DNA from: an uncultured Pelagibacteraceae bacterium
GTDB lineage: Bacteria; Pseudomonadota; Alphaproteobacteria; Pelagibacterales; Pelagibacteraceae
Assembly (NCBI GenBank): GCA_902592275.1
Contig: CACJDW010000008.1
Coordinates: forward strand, 1-52,608
DNA: 52,608 nt
Direction: 5' to 3'
The notes beneath the pieces were generated by a model. That model saw nothing but the letters and a program-made list of their open reading frames with translations. It was not told where the DNA came from and made no database searches. Both the position numbers and the translations under genes were made by a program. Positions 37,591-45,852 of the stretch are shown here, piece by piece (the first letter of the stretch is position 1; each line of letters starts with the position of its first letter).

Positions 37591-38882
37591 TAACCAAGCA
37601 ATCTAATTAATGTTGGTGTTTTTAATATATTTTTGTTTTTCTTAAAAATCGATAAGCAATTATGGCAGTTAATTTCAGTTGTTTTATGTGTAATTATAAC
37701 AATTGTTGCTTTGTTATTTTTCTTATCAGGTGTCTGAATCAATCTTTTTACAGATATTTTATATTTGGCTAGACGATTAGTTATTTGAGATAATACACCG
37801 GGTTTATCTTTTACTTCGAACCTTAAATATAATAAATTAACGTAATTGTTTACATTGTATGGTTTTAAAGATTTAAGCTTTGAAACAGTAACACCAAAAG
37901 GTTTCTTTATATTGCCACGTAAAATAGATAACAAATCAGAAAGTAATGATGATGATGTAGGACCAGGTCCTGCTCCCTCCCCTTGTAATACACTTTCACC
38001 AACTGGTTTACCTTGCAGGATAACTGCATTCATTACGCCATTAACATTACCAATATAGGATTTTTTACTAACTAAGCATGGATGAACAGTCTCAAAAAGT
38101 TGATTATTCTTTAACTCAGAAATACCAAGAAGCTTTATTCTCAAATCTAATTGATTTGCAATTTTAATATCTTTTAATTCGATTTTTTCTATTCCTTCCA
38201 TTAAGCATTTATGTTTTGAAATTTTACTATTAAAAGCTAAAGCAGACAAAATTCTTACTTTAGCAAATGCGTCAAAACCGTTTAAGTCTAATTTAGGATT
38301 ACCAGGTTCAGCATAACCAAGTAACTGTGCTTTTTTTAAAACATCTACAAAATTCTCATTTGAATTTTCCATTTCAGATAAAATGTAATTTGAAGTGCCG
38401 TTAAGAATTCCATAAACTTTTGATATTTTGTTTGTTGCTAATCCTTCTTTAATTGATCTTAATATTGGAATACCCCCAGCCACTGATGCTTCAAATTCTA
38501 AATTAACTTTATTTTTTTCTGCTAATTTTGCTAATTCATTCCCATGTTTTGAAATCAAGGCTTTATTAGGTGTAATAACATGGATTTTATTTTTTAAAGC
38601 AGTTTCTACAACTTTTTTTGAAATGCCATCTGATAGACCTATGGCTTCAAATAGTATATCGATTTTATTTTTCTTAAAAATTTCTAAAGGATTTTTATAA
38701 AATATTTTTTTATCAACTTTAAATTTTCTTTTTTTATTAATATTTTTAGCAGATATAGCAACGAGATTAATCTTTTTACCTGTTTTTAATTCAATATCTT
38801 TTTTTTTTAAATTAAGTTCATTCATCAAATAATTGCCGACTTGACCAAGACCTACTAAAGCAATATTTAATTTATTTTTCAT
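37590..38882 (-). CDS. hom: Homoserine dehydrogenase
   Basis: Reduces aspartate semialdehyde to homoserine for threonine and methionine synthesis. The NAD(P)-binding N-terminus is ALVGLGQVGNYLM, followed by the catalytic region GILNGTSNYILSEM, EGAGPGPTSSSLLSDLL, and a C-terminal ACT domain (about 350-430) for allosteric control. An upstream ATG at 38915 would overlap the small lipoprotein gene; the ATG at 38882, one base after that gene's stop, gives the standard N-terminus and is preferred. Length about 430. Confidence 0.95.
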   Translation of the reverse strand: MKNKLNIALVGLGQVGNYLMNELNLKKKDIELKTGKKINLVAISAKNINKKRKFKVDKKIFYKNPLEIFKKNKIDILFEAIGLSDGISKKVVETALKNKIHVITPNKALISKHGNELAKLAEKNKVNLEFEASVAGGIPILRSIKEGLATNKISKVYGILNGTSNYILSEMENSNENFVDVLKKAQLLGYAEPGNPKLDLNGFDAFAKVRILSALAFNSKISKHKCLMEGIEKIELKDIKIANQLDLRIKLLGISELKNNQLFETVHPCLVSKKSYIGNVNGVMNAVILQGKPVGESVLQGEGAGPGPTSSSLLSDLLSILRGNIKKPFGVTVSKLKSLKPYNVNNYVNLLYLRFEVKDKPGVLSQITNRLAKYKISVKRLIQTPDKKNNKATIVIITHKTTEINCHNCLSIFKKNKNILKTPTLIRLLG

Positions 38883-38883
38883 T

Positions 38884-39108
38884 TTAGAATTTTGGATACT
38901 TGCTTTTATTAGCATAATTATTTAGAAAAATATTGAATTCATTGAAAGTCATATTAAACAACTCCTCGTTTGATTTATTATGATTTATACTGATTTCACT
39001 TTTATTTTCTTCATTAACAGATTTAATTGAGGAAAATCCCGAATCTTTAAAATTGGTGCAATTAGTTAACAATGCAAAAAATAAAAAAAATAAACTAAAT
39101 CTAATCAT
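38884..39108 (-). CDS. Small lipoprotein, unknown function
   Basis: A 74-residue predicted lipoprotein: a short hydrophobic signal (residues 2-14) with lipobox LTNC (Cys17), then a polar, Asn/Ser/Glu-rich mature part with no recognised domain. It overlaps argC by 4 nt (ATGA) and ends one base before hom, so it is embedded in an argC-lipoprotein-hom unit. Its place between amino-acid genes gives no clue to function. Confidence 0.65.
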   Translation of the reverse strand: MIRFSLFFLFFALLTNCTNFKDSGFSSIKSVNEENKSEISINHNKSNEELFNMTFNEFNIFLNNYANKSKYPKF

Positions 39109-40124
39109 AATGCTGTTTTTTCTGGAAAATTAAATTTATTATTTAAATTTTGTACAGCTTGACCTGCTCCACCCTTAATCAAATTATCAATAGCAGATAG
39201 AATGATTATTTTATTACTATATTTAGATTTGCACACAGAAATATAACAGTTATTAGTATTTATCACTTCATTGGTGCTTAACAAAGAGTCGGGCTTTAAT
39301 ATTTTTACAAAACTCTCATTTTTATAAAAATTAGTTAATGTTTTTAATACTTTAGCTTTTGAAATATTATTTTCTAAATCAACATATATAGTACTCAAAA
39401 TACCTCTGAACATTGGTGATAAGTGAGGAGTAAAAGTAAATTGAAATTCTTTCTTAGTAAATTTTCTTAACATTTGGTCTATTTCTGAATTATGACGATG
39501 GAAACCAACTCCATATGCGCTTAAAGACTCGTATAGATTTTTATCTTTATATTTTTTGTGAACACCTCTACCAGCACCTGAATATCCAGATTTTGAGTCA
39601 ATTATGATGCTATTAATTTTAATTAAATTTTTTTTGAATAAAGGTATCAGAGGCAACAAAATAGAAGTTGGATAACAGCCAGGACATGAAATGATACTAT
39701 ACTTTTTAATCTCACTTCTGTTTATTTCTGGAAGCAAATAGATACTTTTCTTTATCAAATTGTTTGCTCGATGTTTCTGTTTGTACCACTTTAAATAATC
39801 AGAAGCTTTAGCTAATCTAAAATCTGCAGCAAGATCAATAAGAGTATGATTTTTGCTTAAATGTTTAGATATATCCTGCGCTTCTCCATTTGGAAGTGCT
39901 GTAAAAATAACCTGAACATCCTTTAATAATTTTTTATTAAATTTTAAAATTTTTGGTAATTTATATTTTGATAAAGATTTATCATAAAATTTAATATTTT
40001 TACCTACAGAGGAATTTCCACAAAGGTATTTAATATTAATATATTTGTGTTTAACTAATAATTTAATTAATTGAACACCAATATATCCAGTTGATCCAGC
40101 AACTAATGCATTAAGCTTAGGCAT
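39105..40124 (-). CDS. argC: N-acetyl-gamma-glutamyl-phosphate reductase
   Basis: Third step of arginine biosynthesis, NADPH-dependent reduction of N-acetylglutamyl phosphate. The dinucleotide fold begins VAGSTGYIGVQLIKLL, the catalytic cysteine is in ISCPGCYPTSILLPL (about residue 150), and the SGAGRGVHKKY and FTPHLSPMFRGILSTIYV segments follow. The 339-residue length fits the long-form ArgC. It lies 33 nt downstream of rpsI on the same strand. Confidence 0.94.
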   Translation of the reverse strand: MPKLNALVAGSTGYIGVQLIKLLVKHKYINIKYLCGNSSVGKNIKFYDKSLSKYKLPKILKFNKKLLKDVQVIFTALPNGEAQDISKHLSKNHTLIDLAADFRLAKASDYLKWYKQKHRANNLIKKSIYLLPEINRSEIKKYSIISCPGCYPTSILLPLIPLFKKNLIKINSIIIDSKSGYSGAGRGVHKKYKDKNLYESLSAYGVGFHRHNSEIDQMLRKFTKKEFQFTFTPHLSPMFRGILSTIYVDLENNISKAKVLKTLTNFYKNESFVKILKPDSLLSTNEVINTNNCYISVCKSKYSNKIIILSAIDNLIKGGAGQAVQNLNNKFNFPEKTAL

Positions 40125-40157
40125 TTTTTATTATAACAGTTAAAAATTAAAAAAAAA

Positions 40158-40595
40158 TTATCTTTTAGAGAATTGGAAGCTTCTTCTAGCTTTTCTTCTA
40201 CCAGGTTTTTTTCTTTCAACTGCCCTTGAGTCTCTAGTAGTAAGTTTCTCTGTTTTTAAGGTGGCTTTTAGATTTTCATCAAATAACACTAAAGCTTTTG
40301 AAATACCGTGAACCATTGCCCCTGCTTGGCCTGTAGGTCCTCCTCCTTTTACACTGCATCTTACATCATAATCAGTAGCCTGATTAATAATCTCAAAAGG
40401 TCTTGTAATTTGCATTTTATGAGTTTCATCAGCAAAATAATCACTAAATAATTTACCATTTACATAAATTTTGCCAGTACCTTTTTTTAACCAAACTTTT
40501 GCTATTGATGTTTTTCTTCTACCAGTAGCGTATTTACTATCTTTAAAATCTAATTTTAATTTTGGAGATTTTGATGCTGATTGAGTATGTTCCAT
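40158..40595 (-). CDS. rpsI: Ribosomal protein S9
   Basis: Small-subunit protein whose C-terminal tail reaches the P-site tRNA. Family signatures are YATGRRKTSIAKVWLKKGTGKIYVNG, GGGPTGQAGAMVHGISKAL and the basic end GRRKARRSFQFSKR. The 145-residue form carries a short N-terminal extension (about 20 residues) usual in alphaproteobacteria. It follows rplM with one base between, the standard L13-S9 operon. Confidence 0.97.
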   Translation of the reverse strand: MEHTQSASKSPKLKLDFKDSKYATGRRKTSIAKVWLKKGTGKIYVNGKLFSDYFADETHKMQITRPFEIINQATDYDVRCSVKGGGPTGQAGAMVHGISKALVLFDENLKATLKTEKLTTRDSRAVERKKPGRRKARRSFQFSKR

Positions 40596-40596
40596 C

Positions 40597-41055
40597 TTAG
40601 TTTCTAGCTATATTTTTACTGTTTAATTTATCTAACTCAATAACTATAGGATTTTGTGCTGAATGTGGATGGTCATTACCTGCATAAATTTTTAATTTTG
40701 TTAATTGTTTTCTGCCCAATACTCCACCAGGTAACATTCTTTTAACAGCCATTTTTAAAGTTTCTCCTGGTTTTTTTTCTTGAAGTTTCTCTGGTGTAGA
40801 AACTTTTATTCCTCCAGGATGGCCTGTGTGTCTGTAATATTTTTTATCTTGGAATTTTTTTCCAGTAAATTTTGCTTGTTCAATATTTTTAACAACAACA
40901 AAATCACCATCATCCATATGAGGCGTATATGTGGTTTTATTCTTTCCTCTTATGATATTTGACACAACTGTTGCTAGTCTACCTACAACAGCATTTTTAG
41001 CGTCAATTTCATACCAAGATGATGTTACCTGATCTTTTTTTACAAATTTTGTCAT
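40597..41055 (-). CDS. rplM: Ribosomal protein L13
   Basis: Large-subunit assembly protein. Signatures are WYEIDAKNAVVGRLATVVSNIIRGKNK, HTGHPGGIKVSTPEKL and MLPGGVLGRKQLTKLKIYAGNDHPHSAQNP. A TTG at 41112 would add 19 residues, but the ATG at 41055 (MTKFVKKDQ) gives the usual N-terminus and a 152-residue protein. Divergent from metY; the sequence upstream of its start holds the metY leader on the other strand. Confidence 0.96.
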   Translation of the reverse strand: MTKFVKKDQVTSSWYEIDAKNAVVGRLATVVSNIIRGKNKTTYTPHMDDGDFVVVKNIEQAKFTGKKFQDKKYYRHTGHPGGIKVSTPEKLQEKKPGETLKMAVKRMLPGGVLGRKQLTKLKIYAGNDHPHSAQNPIVIELDKLNSKNIARN

Positions 41056-41106
41056 TGTGCGAGGATTAATACTATTAAATAATTCAAAGTCAATTTTATA
41101 TTTACC

Positions 41107-41134
41107 TTGCAAAATGGTACTATTCTGTTACAAA
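41107..41134 (+). promoter_or_regulatory. Possible upstream promoter of the metY leader (P1)
   Basis: TTGCAA (41107-41112) and TACAAA (41129-41134) are spaced by 16 bp. A start about 7 nt downstream would fall at 41141, the first paired base of the SAM-II-like aptamer. Hexamers are imperfect (4/6 each). Confidence 0.35.
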
Positions 41135-41139
41135 TTACT

Positions 41140-41182
41140 TGCCGATTTGATCCTATTGCGGGCTAATAACTGCTAAAAAGGA
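41140..41182 (+). promoter_or_regulatory. SAM-II-like riboswitch aptamer upstream of metY
   Basis: The plus strand carries the SAM-II core words in order: GATTTGATCC, TATTGC, TAATAA and GCTAAAAAGG. GCC (41141-41143) can pair with GGC (41161-41163) as P1, and the GCTAAAAAGG tail is where SAM-II makes its pseudoknot and SD contact. No start codon with a usable frame lies at the right distance behind its own SD-like AAGG, and no terminator hairpin is visible after it. It stands 28 nt before the SAM-V aptamer. SAM-II/SAM-V tandems are, as I recall, reported from Pelagibacter. Confidence 0.75.
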
Positions 41183-41195
41183 AAATTCATAAAAT

Positions 41196-41204
41196 TGATA
41201 TAAT
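41196..41204 (+). promoter_or_regulatory. Extended -10 promoter between the two aptamers (P2)
   Basis: TGATATAAT is a perfect extended -10 (TGnTATAAT), with TATAAT at 41199-41204. No good -35 is visible. Transcription would begin near 41211, exactly at the 5' strand of the SAM-V P1 stem. Confidence 0.5.
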
Positions 41205-41209
41205 CGGTA

Positions 41210-41265
41210 GGCATTTGAACTGTATTGTGCGCCTAACATAATGTTGAAGCACTAAAAAAGGAGTA
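41210..41265 (+). promoter_or_regulatory. SAM-V riboswitch controlling metY translation
   Basis: The element matches the SAM-V pattern: P1 GGC (41210-41212) with GCC (41231-41233), core words CATTTGAACTGTATTG, P2 GTGC (41227-41230) with GCAC (41249-41252), a small variable hairpin AACA-TAA-TGTT (41235-41245), and the conserved tail CTAAAAAAGGAG. The GGAG of the tail is the metY Shine-Dalgarno, 5 nt before the ATG at 41268, so S-adenosylmethionine binding should hide the ribosome site and lower methionine synthesis. Confidence 0.92.
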
Positions 41266-41267
41266 AA

Positions 41268-42596
41268 ATGACTAAAAAACGAAATAACCCTGAAACTATA
41301 GCTATACATGGTGGTGACTATAGAAGCGATCCAGCAACAAATTCTGTGGCTGTACCAATATATAGAACAACATCCTATCAATTTAATAGTACAGAGCACG
41401 CAGCAAATCTCTTTGCACTAAAGGAGTTCGGAAATATTTACACTCGAATCATGAATCCTACTAATGATGTTCTAGAAAAGAGATTGTCAGCACTTGAAGG
41501 AGGTCTAGCAAGTCTGACTGTTTCTTCAGGGCAAACGGCATCTACTTTTGCAATCTTAAATGTTGCACAAGCTGGTGATAACATAGTTAGTTCAACGGAT
41601 TTATACGGTGGAACTGTATCTTTGTTTACACATACTTTAAGTAAACTTGGAATTGAAGTAAGGTATGCTGACCCTTCAGATCCTAAAAACTTCGAGAAAG
41701 CTATTGATGACAAAACAAGAGCTTTTTATGGTGAAACATTACCAAATCCATATTTAAGGGTTTTTCCAATCAAGGAAGTTTCCGATATTGGAAGAAAACA
41801 TAATATACCATTAATAATGGATAACACAGCTGCACCAGTTATTTGTAAACCAATTGAACATGGTGCTGCAGTAGTTGTTTATTCACTTACAAAGTATATA
41901 GCTGGACATGGAACAGTTGTTGGTGGCGCTCTAGTTGATGGTGGTAATTTTGACTGGACTGCAGATGCTAAAAGACAACCATTATTTAACGAACCTGATG
42001 CTAGTTATGGCGGAGTTGTTTGGGGTAAAGCAGTACCAGAATTAACAGGTGCAAATGTATCATTTGCAGTTAGAGCGAGAGTTACGTTGCTTAGAGATCT
42101 TGGTTCCGCCCTATCACCTGATAATGCATTTGGTGTTATTCAAGGTTTAGAGACTGTAGCTTTAAGAATGAAACAACATTGTGAAAACGCAGCTAAAGTA
42201 GTTGATTACTTAAAAAAACATAAAGCCATAAATAGAGTAATTTACGCTACCGAGCATGAGAAAGAAATATCAAGTCGTGCAAAAAAATATCTAAAAAATG
42301 GAAATGGTGCATTAGTTGGTATTGAATTAGCTGGAGGCATTGATGCTGGAAAAAGATTTATTGAGTCTTTGAAAATGTTTTATCATGTTGCTAATATTGG
42401 TGATGCAAGAAGTCTAGCAATTCATCCGGCCACAACCACACATAGTCAGCTAACAGAAGATGAATTAGATGCTGCTGGAGTAACTCCAGGTTATGTGAGA
42501 CTTTGCATAGGTCTAGAGCATATAGATGATATTATTGATGATTTAGATCAAGCTTTAGATAAATCCTCTAAAGCTAATCTAAAAGCTGTAAGCTAA
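41268..42596 (+). CDS. metY: O-acetylhomoserine sulfhydrylase / Cys-Met PLP enzyme
   Basis: PLP enzyme that makes homocysteine from O-acetylhomoserine and sulfide. Marks of the Cys/Met metabolism family: ETIAIHGGDYRSDPATNSVAVPIYRTTSYQF, YTRIMNPTNDVLEKRLSALEGG, and the PLP lysine in VVYSLTKYIAGHGTVVGG (about residue 208). At 442 residues it has the length of MetY (about 430) rather than of cystathionine gamma-synthase (about 380). The SAM-responsive leader directly upstream supports a methionine role. It ends 29 nt before the convergent ctaA stop. Confidence 0.94.
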   Translation: MTKKRNNPETIAIHGGDYRSDPATNSVAVPIYRTTSYQFNSTEHAANLFALKEFGNIYTRIMNPTNDVLEKRLSALEGGLASLTVSSGQTASTFAILNVAQAGDNIVSSTDLYGGTVSLFTHTLSKLGIEVRYADPSDPKNFEKAIDDKTRAFYGETLPNPYLRVFPIKEVSDIGRKHNIPLIMDNTAAPVICKPIEHGAAVVVYSLTKYIAGHGTVVGGALVDGGNFDWTADAKRQPLFNEPDASYGGVVWGKAVPELTGANVSFAVRARVTLLRDLGSALSPDNAFGVIQGLETVALRMKQHCENAAKVVDYLKKHKAINRVIYATEHEKEISSRAKKYLKNGNGALVGIELAGGIDAGKRFIESLKMFYHVANIGDARSLAIHPATTTHSQLTEDELDAAGVTPGYVRLCIGLEHIDDIIDDLDQALDKSSKANLKAVS

Positions 42597-42625
42597 TTTG
42601 AGGTTTTAATGTCTACAAATAGAAA

Positions 42626-43651
42626 CTAATTAATAGCCTCTTTATATTTTGTAATATAAAGAAAATACAAAGTTGAAAGTATTATTAAAATAGAATTTAT
42701 CTGGTGTAGAGATGCATAAAGTATTTTTACTCCAGATAAAATTGTAAAAATTCCCAAAAGAATTTGAAATAATAAACTAATCCCAATAACAAGAATTGGA
42801 ATTCTTAAATTAATATTTCCATATTTTATAACAAAGAAAAGTATATAAAAATATAATACAACTATTAAATATGCCAAATTTCTATGAATAAATTGAACAA
42901 GTGATTGATTATCAAATACAGTAATTTTAAAAAAATCTGCAATTGCACTATCATCAGGAAAGTAAGAAGAACCCATTAATGGCCATGTATTATAAATTTT
43001 TCCTGCATCCATACCAGAAACAAATGCTCCAATTATTAATTGTAAAAATAATAATAAAAGAAAAAATTTAATTGGGTTTAATTGAATATTAATATGATTA
43101 ATTTTTATATCAGTTAGATTTAAATATTTCCAAAAAACTATAGACAAAATGATAAAAGCTGTAACTAAGTGTAGTGATAATCTATAATGACTAACATCAA
43201 TTCTATCAATTAATCCACTTGATACCATGTACCATCCAATAAATCCCTGAAAACACACTAAGAAAAAAATAATTGAATATTCTTTTAAAATCCAAAAACC
43301 ATTTTTAATTGTAAAATAGATCATTGGAAAAAGAACAGTTAAACCAATTAATCTCCCCAATTGACGATGCGCCCATTCCCACCAAAAAATAATTTTAAAT
43401 TCATTTAAAGTCATATTAAAATTTTGCTCTTTAAATTCAGGTATTGTTTTATAAAGATCAAAATATTCTATCCATTTATCACTAGTTAAAGGAGGCAATG
43501 TGCCAACAAAAAGTTCCCAAGTGGTAATTGAAAGTCCAGAGTCGGTTAATCTGGTTAGGCCTCCTACTAAAATTATAAGCACGATCATCAATAATAAAGT
43601 GATCATCCATATTTTTAATTGAGAATTTAAAGAATAATTCTGACTGTACAT
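42626..43651 (-). CDS. ctaA: Heme A synthase (COX15 type)
   Basis: Oxidises heme O to heme A for aa3-type cytochrome oxidase. The 341-residue protein has about eight helices in two four-helix halves. Family segments include ILVGGLTRLTDSGLSITTWELFVGTLPP, FIFWWEWAHRQLGRLIGL (haem-ligand His), GFIGWYMVSSGL, and a later QFIHRNLAYLIV and LHQINSILIIL. The GGLTRLTDSGLS start is typical of the alphaproteobacterial/mitochondrial COX15 group. Divergent from the chorismate mutase gene across 43 nt. Confidence 0.93.
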   Translation of the reverse strand: MYSQNYSLNSQLKIWMITLLLMIVLIILVGGLTRLTDSGLSITTWELFVGTLPPLTSDKWIEYFDLYKTIPEFKEQNFNMTLNEFKIIFWWEWAHRQLGRLIGLTVLFPMIYFTIKNGFWILKEYSIIFFLVCFQGFIGWYMVSSGLIDRIDVSHYRLSLHLVTAFIILSIVFWKYLNLTDIKINHINIQLNPIKFFLLLLFLQLIIGAFVSGMDAGKIYNTWPLMGSSYFPDDSAIADFFKITVFDNQSLVQFIHRNLAYLIVVLYFYILFFVIKYGNINLRIPILVIGISLLFQILLGIFTILSGVKILYASLHQINSILIILSTLYFLYITKYKEAIN

Positions 43652-43694
43652 GATTAAATAAATATAATAATTATTAATTAAACCAATAAATTAA

Positions 43695-43985
43695 ATGTCG
43701 CCTAAAAACAAAAAAAAATTAGAAATAATAAGATCTAAATTAGATAAGTTAGATAATAAGCTGTTATCCTTGATTAAATACAGAACAAATCTTGTGAAAG
43801 AAGTTTTAAAACTTAAAGAATTTAAAAAAGAAATAGTGGATAAAAAACGTATCAATTTTATACTTAAAAAAATTCATTCAAAATCTAAGAAATTAAAAAT
43901 CGATCCTAAAATCACTAATCGTATATGGAAAAATATGATTTTATCTTATATCGATTTCGAGAAAAGAAATTTCAAAAAAAAATAA
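43695..43985 (+). CDS. AroQ-type chorismate mutase
   Basis: Converts chorismate to prephenate for Phe and Tyr synthesis. The 96-residue all-helical protein shows the AroQ pattern: IRSKLDKLDNKLLSLIKYRTNLVKEVLKLK (first Arg and the Arg/Lys pair lining the active site), KRINFILKKI, and a C-terminal IWKNMILSYIDFEK helix. It is a stand-alone domain without fused prephenate dehydratase. The stop directly abuts the convergent rpmG stop (no spacer). Confidence 0.85.
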   Translation: MSPKNKKKLEIIRSKLDKLDNKLLSLIKYRTNLVKEVLKLKEFKKEIVDKKRINFILKKIHSKSKKLKIDPKITNRIWKNMILSYIDFEKRNFKKK

Positions 43986-44177
43986 TTATTTACTATGTGG
44001 TGGAAGTTTTTTTTCCACAAACATTTCATGTTTTCTGGTATCTGGATTGTATTTTTTTGCTGAAAGTTTAACTTTAGCCTTCTCTCCTCCAGCTGGTTTT
44101 TTTACATAATAGAAATAAGGACTATCTGGTTTTGCCTCTGGAACCATTCTTACTTTAACGTGTGTTTTTTTTGCCAT
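43986..44177 (-). CDS. rpmG: Ribosomal protein L33
   Basis: Small basic large-subunit protein: MAKKTHVKVRMVPEAK...YFYYVKKPAG, with the C-terminal KYNPDTRKHEMFVEKKL motif conserved in the family. At 63 residues it is slightly longer than the usual 50-56 because of an insertion around residues 15-35. No zinc cysteines, so it is the C- form. Its start overlaps the end of the MerR gene by 23 nt. Confidence 0.93.
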   Translation of the reverse strand: MAKKTHVKVRMVPEAKPDSPYFYYVKKPAGGEKAKVKLSAKKYNPDTRKHEMFVEKKLPPHSK

Positions 44178-44538
44178 TTTTTAGTTCTTTTAATTTATTT
44201 GAAATTTTTAATAACTTATTTCTTAATTTTTCAGTTCTTATAGATTTATCTGCAATTTCGTCAAGCTTTAAAGAATCTTCATTATTTAATATTTTTTTCA
44301 CACCATTTATCGTCATACCTTGGTCTTTAAGTAAAAATTTAACTTTTTTAAGAAGATTTATTGTTTTCTCATCATAATACCTTCTATTTGAATTTAAAAT
44401 CTTTGGTTTAATTTGTTTAAATTGAGTTTCCCAAAACCTTATGACATGTGTTGGTAAATTTCCTTTATCATTTATTTTAAGATTTAATATTTTAGCTACC
44501 TCTCCAATAGTTTTATAAGCACTATCTAATTTATCCAT
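44155..44538 (-). CDS. MerR-family transcriptional regulator
   Basis: A 127-residue regulator with a MerR winged-helix domain: YKTIGEVAKILNLK, HVIRFWETQFKQIKP and NRRYYDEKTINLLKKVKFLLKDQGMTINGVKKIL. A short coiled coil (about 95-127) ends the protein, with no ligand-binding cysteines. In alphaproteobacteria this MerR gene regularly follows ihfA. It overlaps ihfA by 8 nt. Target unknown. Confidence 0.9.
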   Translation of the reverse strand: MDKLDSAYKTIGEVAKILNLKINDKGNLPTHVIRFWETQFKQIKPKILNSNRRYYDEKTINLLKKVKFLLKDQGMTINGVKKILNNEDSLKLDEIADKSIRTEKLRNKLLKISNKLKELKNGKKNTR

Positions 44539-44830
44539 TATCCTTCAAATTAATAAATTCTTTAAATTCTTTTGATGGTTTAAACAAAACAACATCCCTA
44601 CTTGAAATTACTTTTGTTTCTTTTGTCTTGGGATTTCTTCCAATCCTTAATTTTTTTTGTCTTATAGAAAAGGTGCCAAATTTAGATAATTTTAATTTTT
44701 TTTCCTTTTTAATATTAGATACTATCGTTGATAAAAAATCTTCAATTAAATTTTCAGATATTTGTTTTGAAAAACCAAGCTGCATATAAACTAAGTTAAC
44801 TAAGTCTTTTTTAGTTAAATTAATTCTCAT
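44531..44830 (-). CDS. ihfA: Integration host factor alpha subunit
   Basis: DNA-bending HU/IHF-family protein. The 99-residue protein contains LTKKDLVNLVYMQLGFSKQISENLIEDFL, KLKLSKFGTFSIRQKKLRIGRNPKTKE, and VISSRDVVLFKPSKEFKEFIN, with the GRNPKT(K/G) DNA-intercalating beta arm. The position (after plsX, before merR) matches alphaproteobacterial ihfA, which separates it from HU. It begins one base after plsX ends. Confidence 0.93.
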   Translation of the reverse strand: MRINLTKKDLVNLVYMQLGFSKQISENLIEDFLSTIVSNIKKEKKLKLSKFGTFSIRQKKLRIGRNPKTKETKVISSRDVVLFKPSKEFKEFINLKDNG

Positions 44831-44831
44831 A

Positions 44832-45833
44832 TTAAATATTCTGCTTGATCTTTTCTATCAAATTACCTTTTACAATTCTACGACAAACATCTAAAGAGTT
44901 TGAAAAACCAATATAATCAGTTCCTCCATGACTTTTAACAACTGGTGAATCTAATCCAATAAATATAGCACCATTATACAATCTTGGATCTAGTCTTTTC
45001 TTAAATTTCTTTAAATTTGATATGTTTAATAAAGATGAAATTTTACCCAATAATGTGCCTGTCATAGCATTTTTTAATTCACTAGTTATAAAATTTGCAG
45101 TACCTTCTGCTGTTTTTAATGCAACATTTCCTGTAAATCCATCCGAAACAATTACATTAACCTCACCATCCATAAGATGGTTACCTTCAATGTATCCAGC
45201 AAAATTATAATTATCAGATTTTTTTTCATTTAATAACTGATATGTTTCTTTAATGGTCTCATTTCCTTTTAATTCCTCTGAACCAATGTTTAATAAAGCA
45301 ACATTAGGTTTATCATTAGGGTATAGCGAGGTGTACAAAGAAGCTCCCATAATTGAAAAATCTAATAGATTTTTAGAACTACATTCAATATTAGCTCCTA
45401 AATCTAATACAACACTCATACCTTTTTTATTTGGCCATAAAGCAGACAAAGCAGGTTTATCTATATTTTCAATCATTTTTAAATTTAATTTTGATAAAAC
45501 TAACAAAGCTCCAGTATTACCAGCAGATATAACTATATCTGCTTTTTTATCTTTGACGCTTTGAATGGCAAGCCACATGCTAGTATCCTTACCTCTCTTA
45601 GCTCCTTCTAAAGGACTATCAGTGCTTTCAATTTTTTTTTCTGTATGGATTATTTCAAAAAATTCTGTAGGTATTTTTCCTTTTATTAAGGGATCTATTT
45701 TGTTCTTGTCTCCAAAAATTTTAAAAAAATTATTTTTATTTGCAGAATGATTTAAAATAATACCGTCTATTATTTTCTTTGGCGATCCATCACCACCCAT
45801 TGCATCAACTGCAATTTTTATCAAATCTGGCAT
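44832..45833 (-). CDS. plsX: Phosphate acyltransferase PlsX
   Basis: Makes acyl-phosphate from acyl-ACP for phospholipid synthesis with PlsY. The 333-residue protein opens with IAVDAMGGDGSPKKIIDG and contains VISAGNTGALL, LLNIGSEELKGNE, GFTGNVALKTAEG and SHGGTDYIGFSNS. It normally precedes fabH; here ihfA follows with a single base between, so fabH is missing from the locus. rpmF lies 19 nt upstream. Confidence 0.95.
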   Translation of the reverse strand: MPDLIKIAVDAMGGDGSPKKIIDGIILNHSANKNNFFKIFGDKNKIDPLIKGKIPTEFFEIIHTEKKIESTDSPLEGAKRGKDTSMWLAIQSVKDKKADIVISAGNTGALLVLSKLNLKMIENIDKPALSALWPNKKGMSVVLDLGANIECSSKNLLDFSIMGASLYTSLYPNDKPNVALLNIGSEELKGNETIKETYQLLNEKKSDNYNFAGYIEGNHLMDGEVNVIVSDGFTGNVALKTAEGTANFITSELKNAMTGTLLGKISSLLNISNLKKFKKRLDPRLYNGAIFIGLDSPVVKSHGGTDYIGFSNSLDVCRRIVKGNLIEKIKQNI

Positions 45834-45852
45834 TCTAATTGATTATTATATA

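Noticed and set aside
38884..38915. Longer N-terminus for homoserine dehydrogenase from the ATG at 38915
   Set aside because: The extra residues (MLIKASIQNSK) overlap the upstream lipoprotein gene and are not typical; the ATG at 38882 fits better.
41056..41112. 19-residue N-terminal extension of L13 from a TTG
   Set aside because: TTG without a ribosome site; L13 proteins normally begin near the MTKFVKKDQ methionine.
41187..41399. Minus-strand frame of 70 residues opposite the metY start
   Set aside because: Runs antisense through the SAM-V riboswitch and metY; cysteine/isoleucine-rich nonsense typical of a shadow frame.
42590..42650. Terminator hairpin between metY and ctaA (GAGG...CCTC)
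   Set aside because: The 4-bp arms are about 35 nt apart with a poor intervening fold; not convincing.
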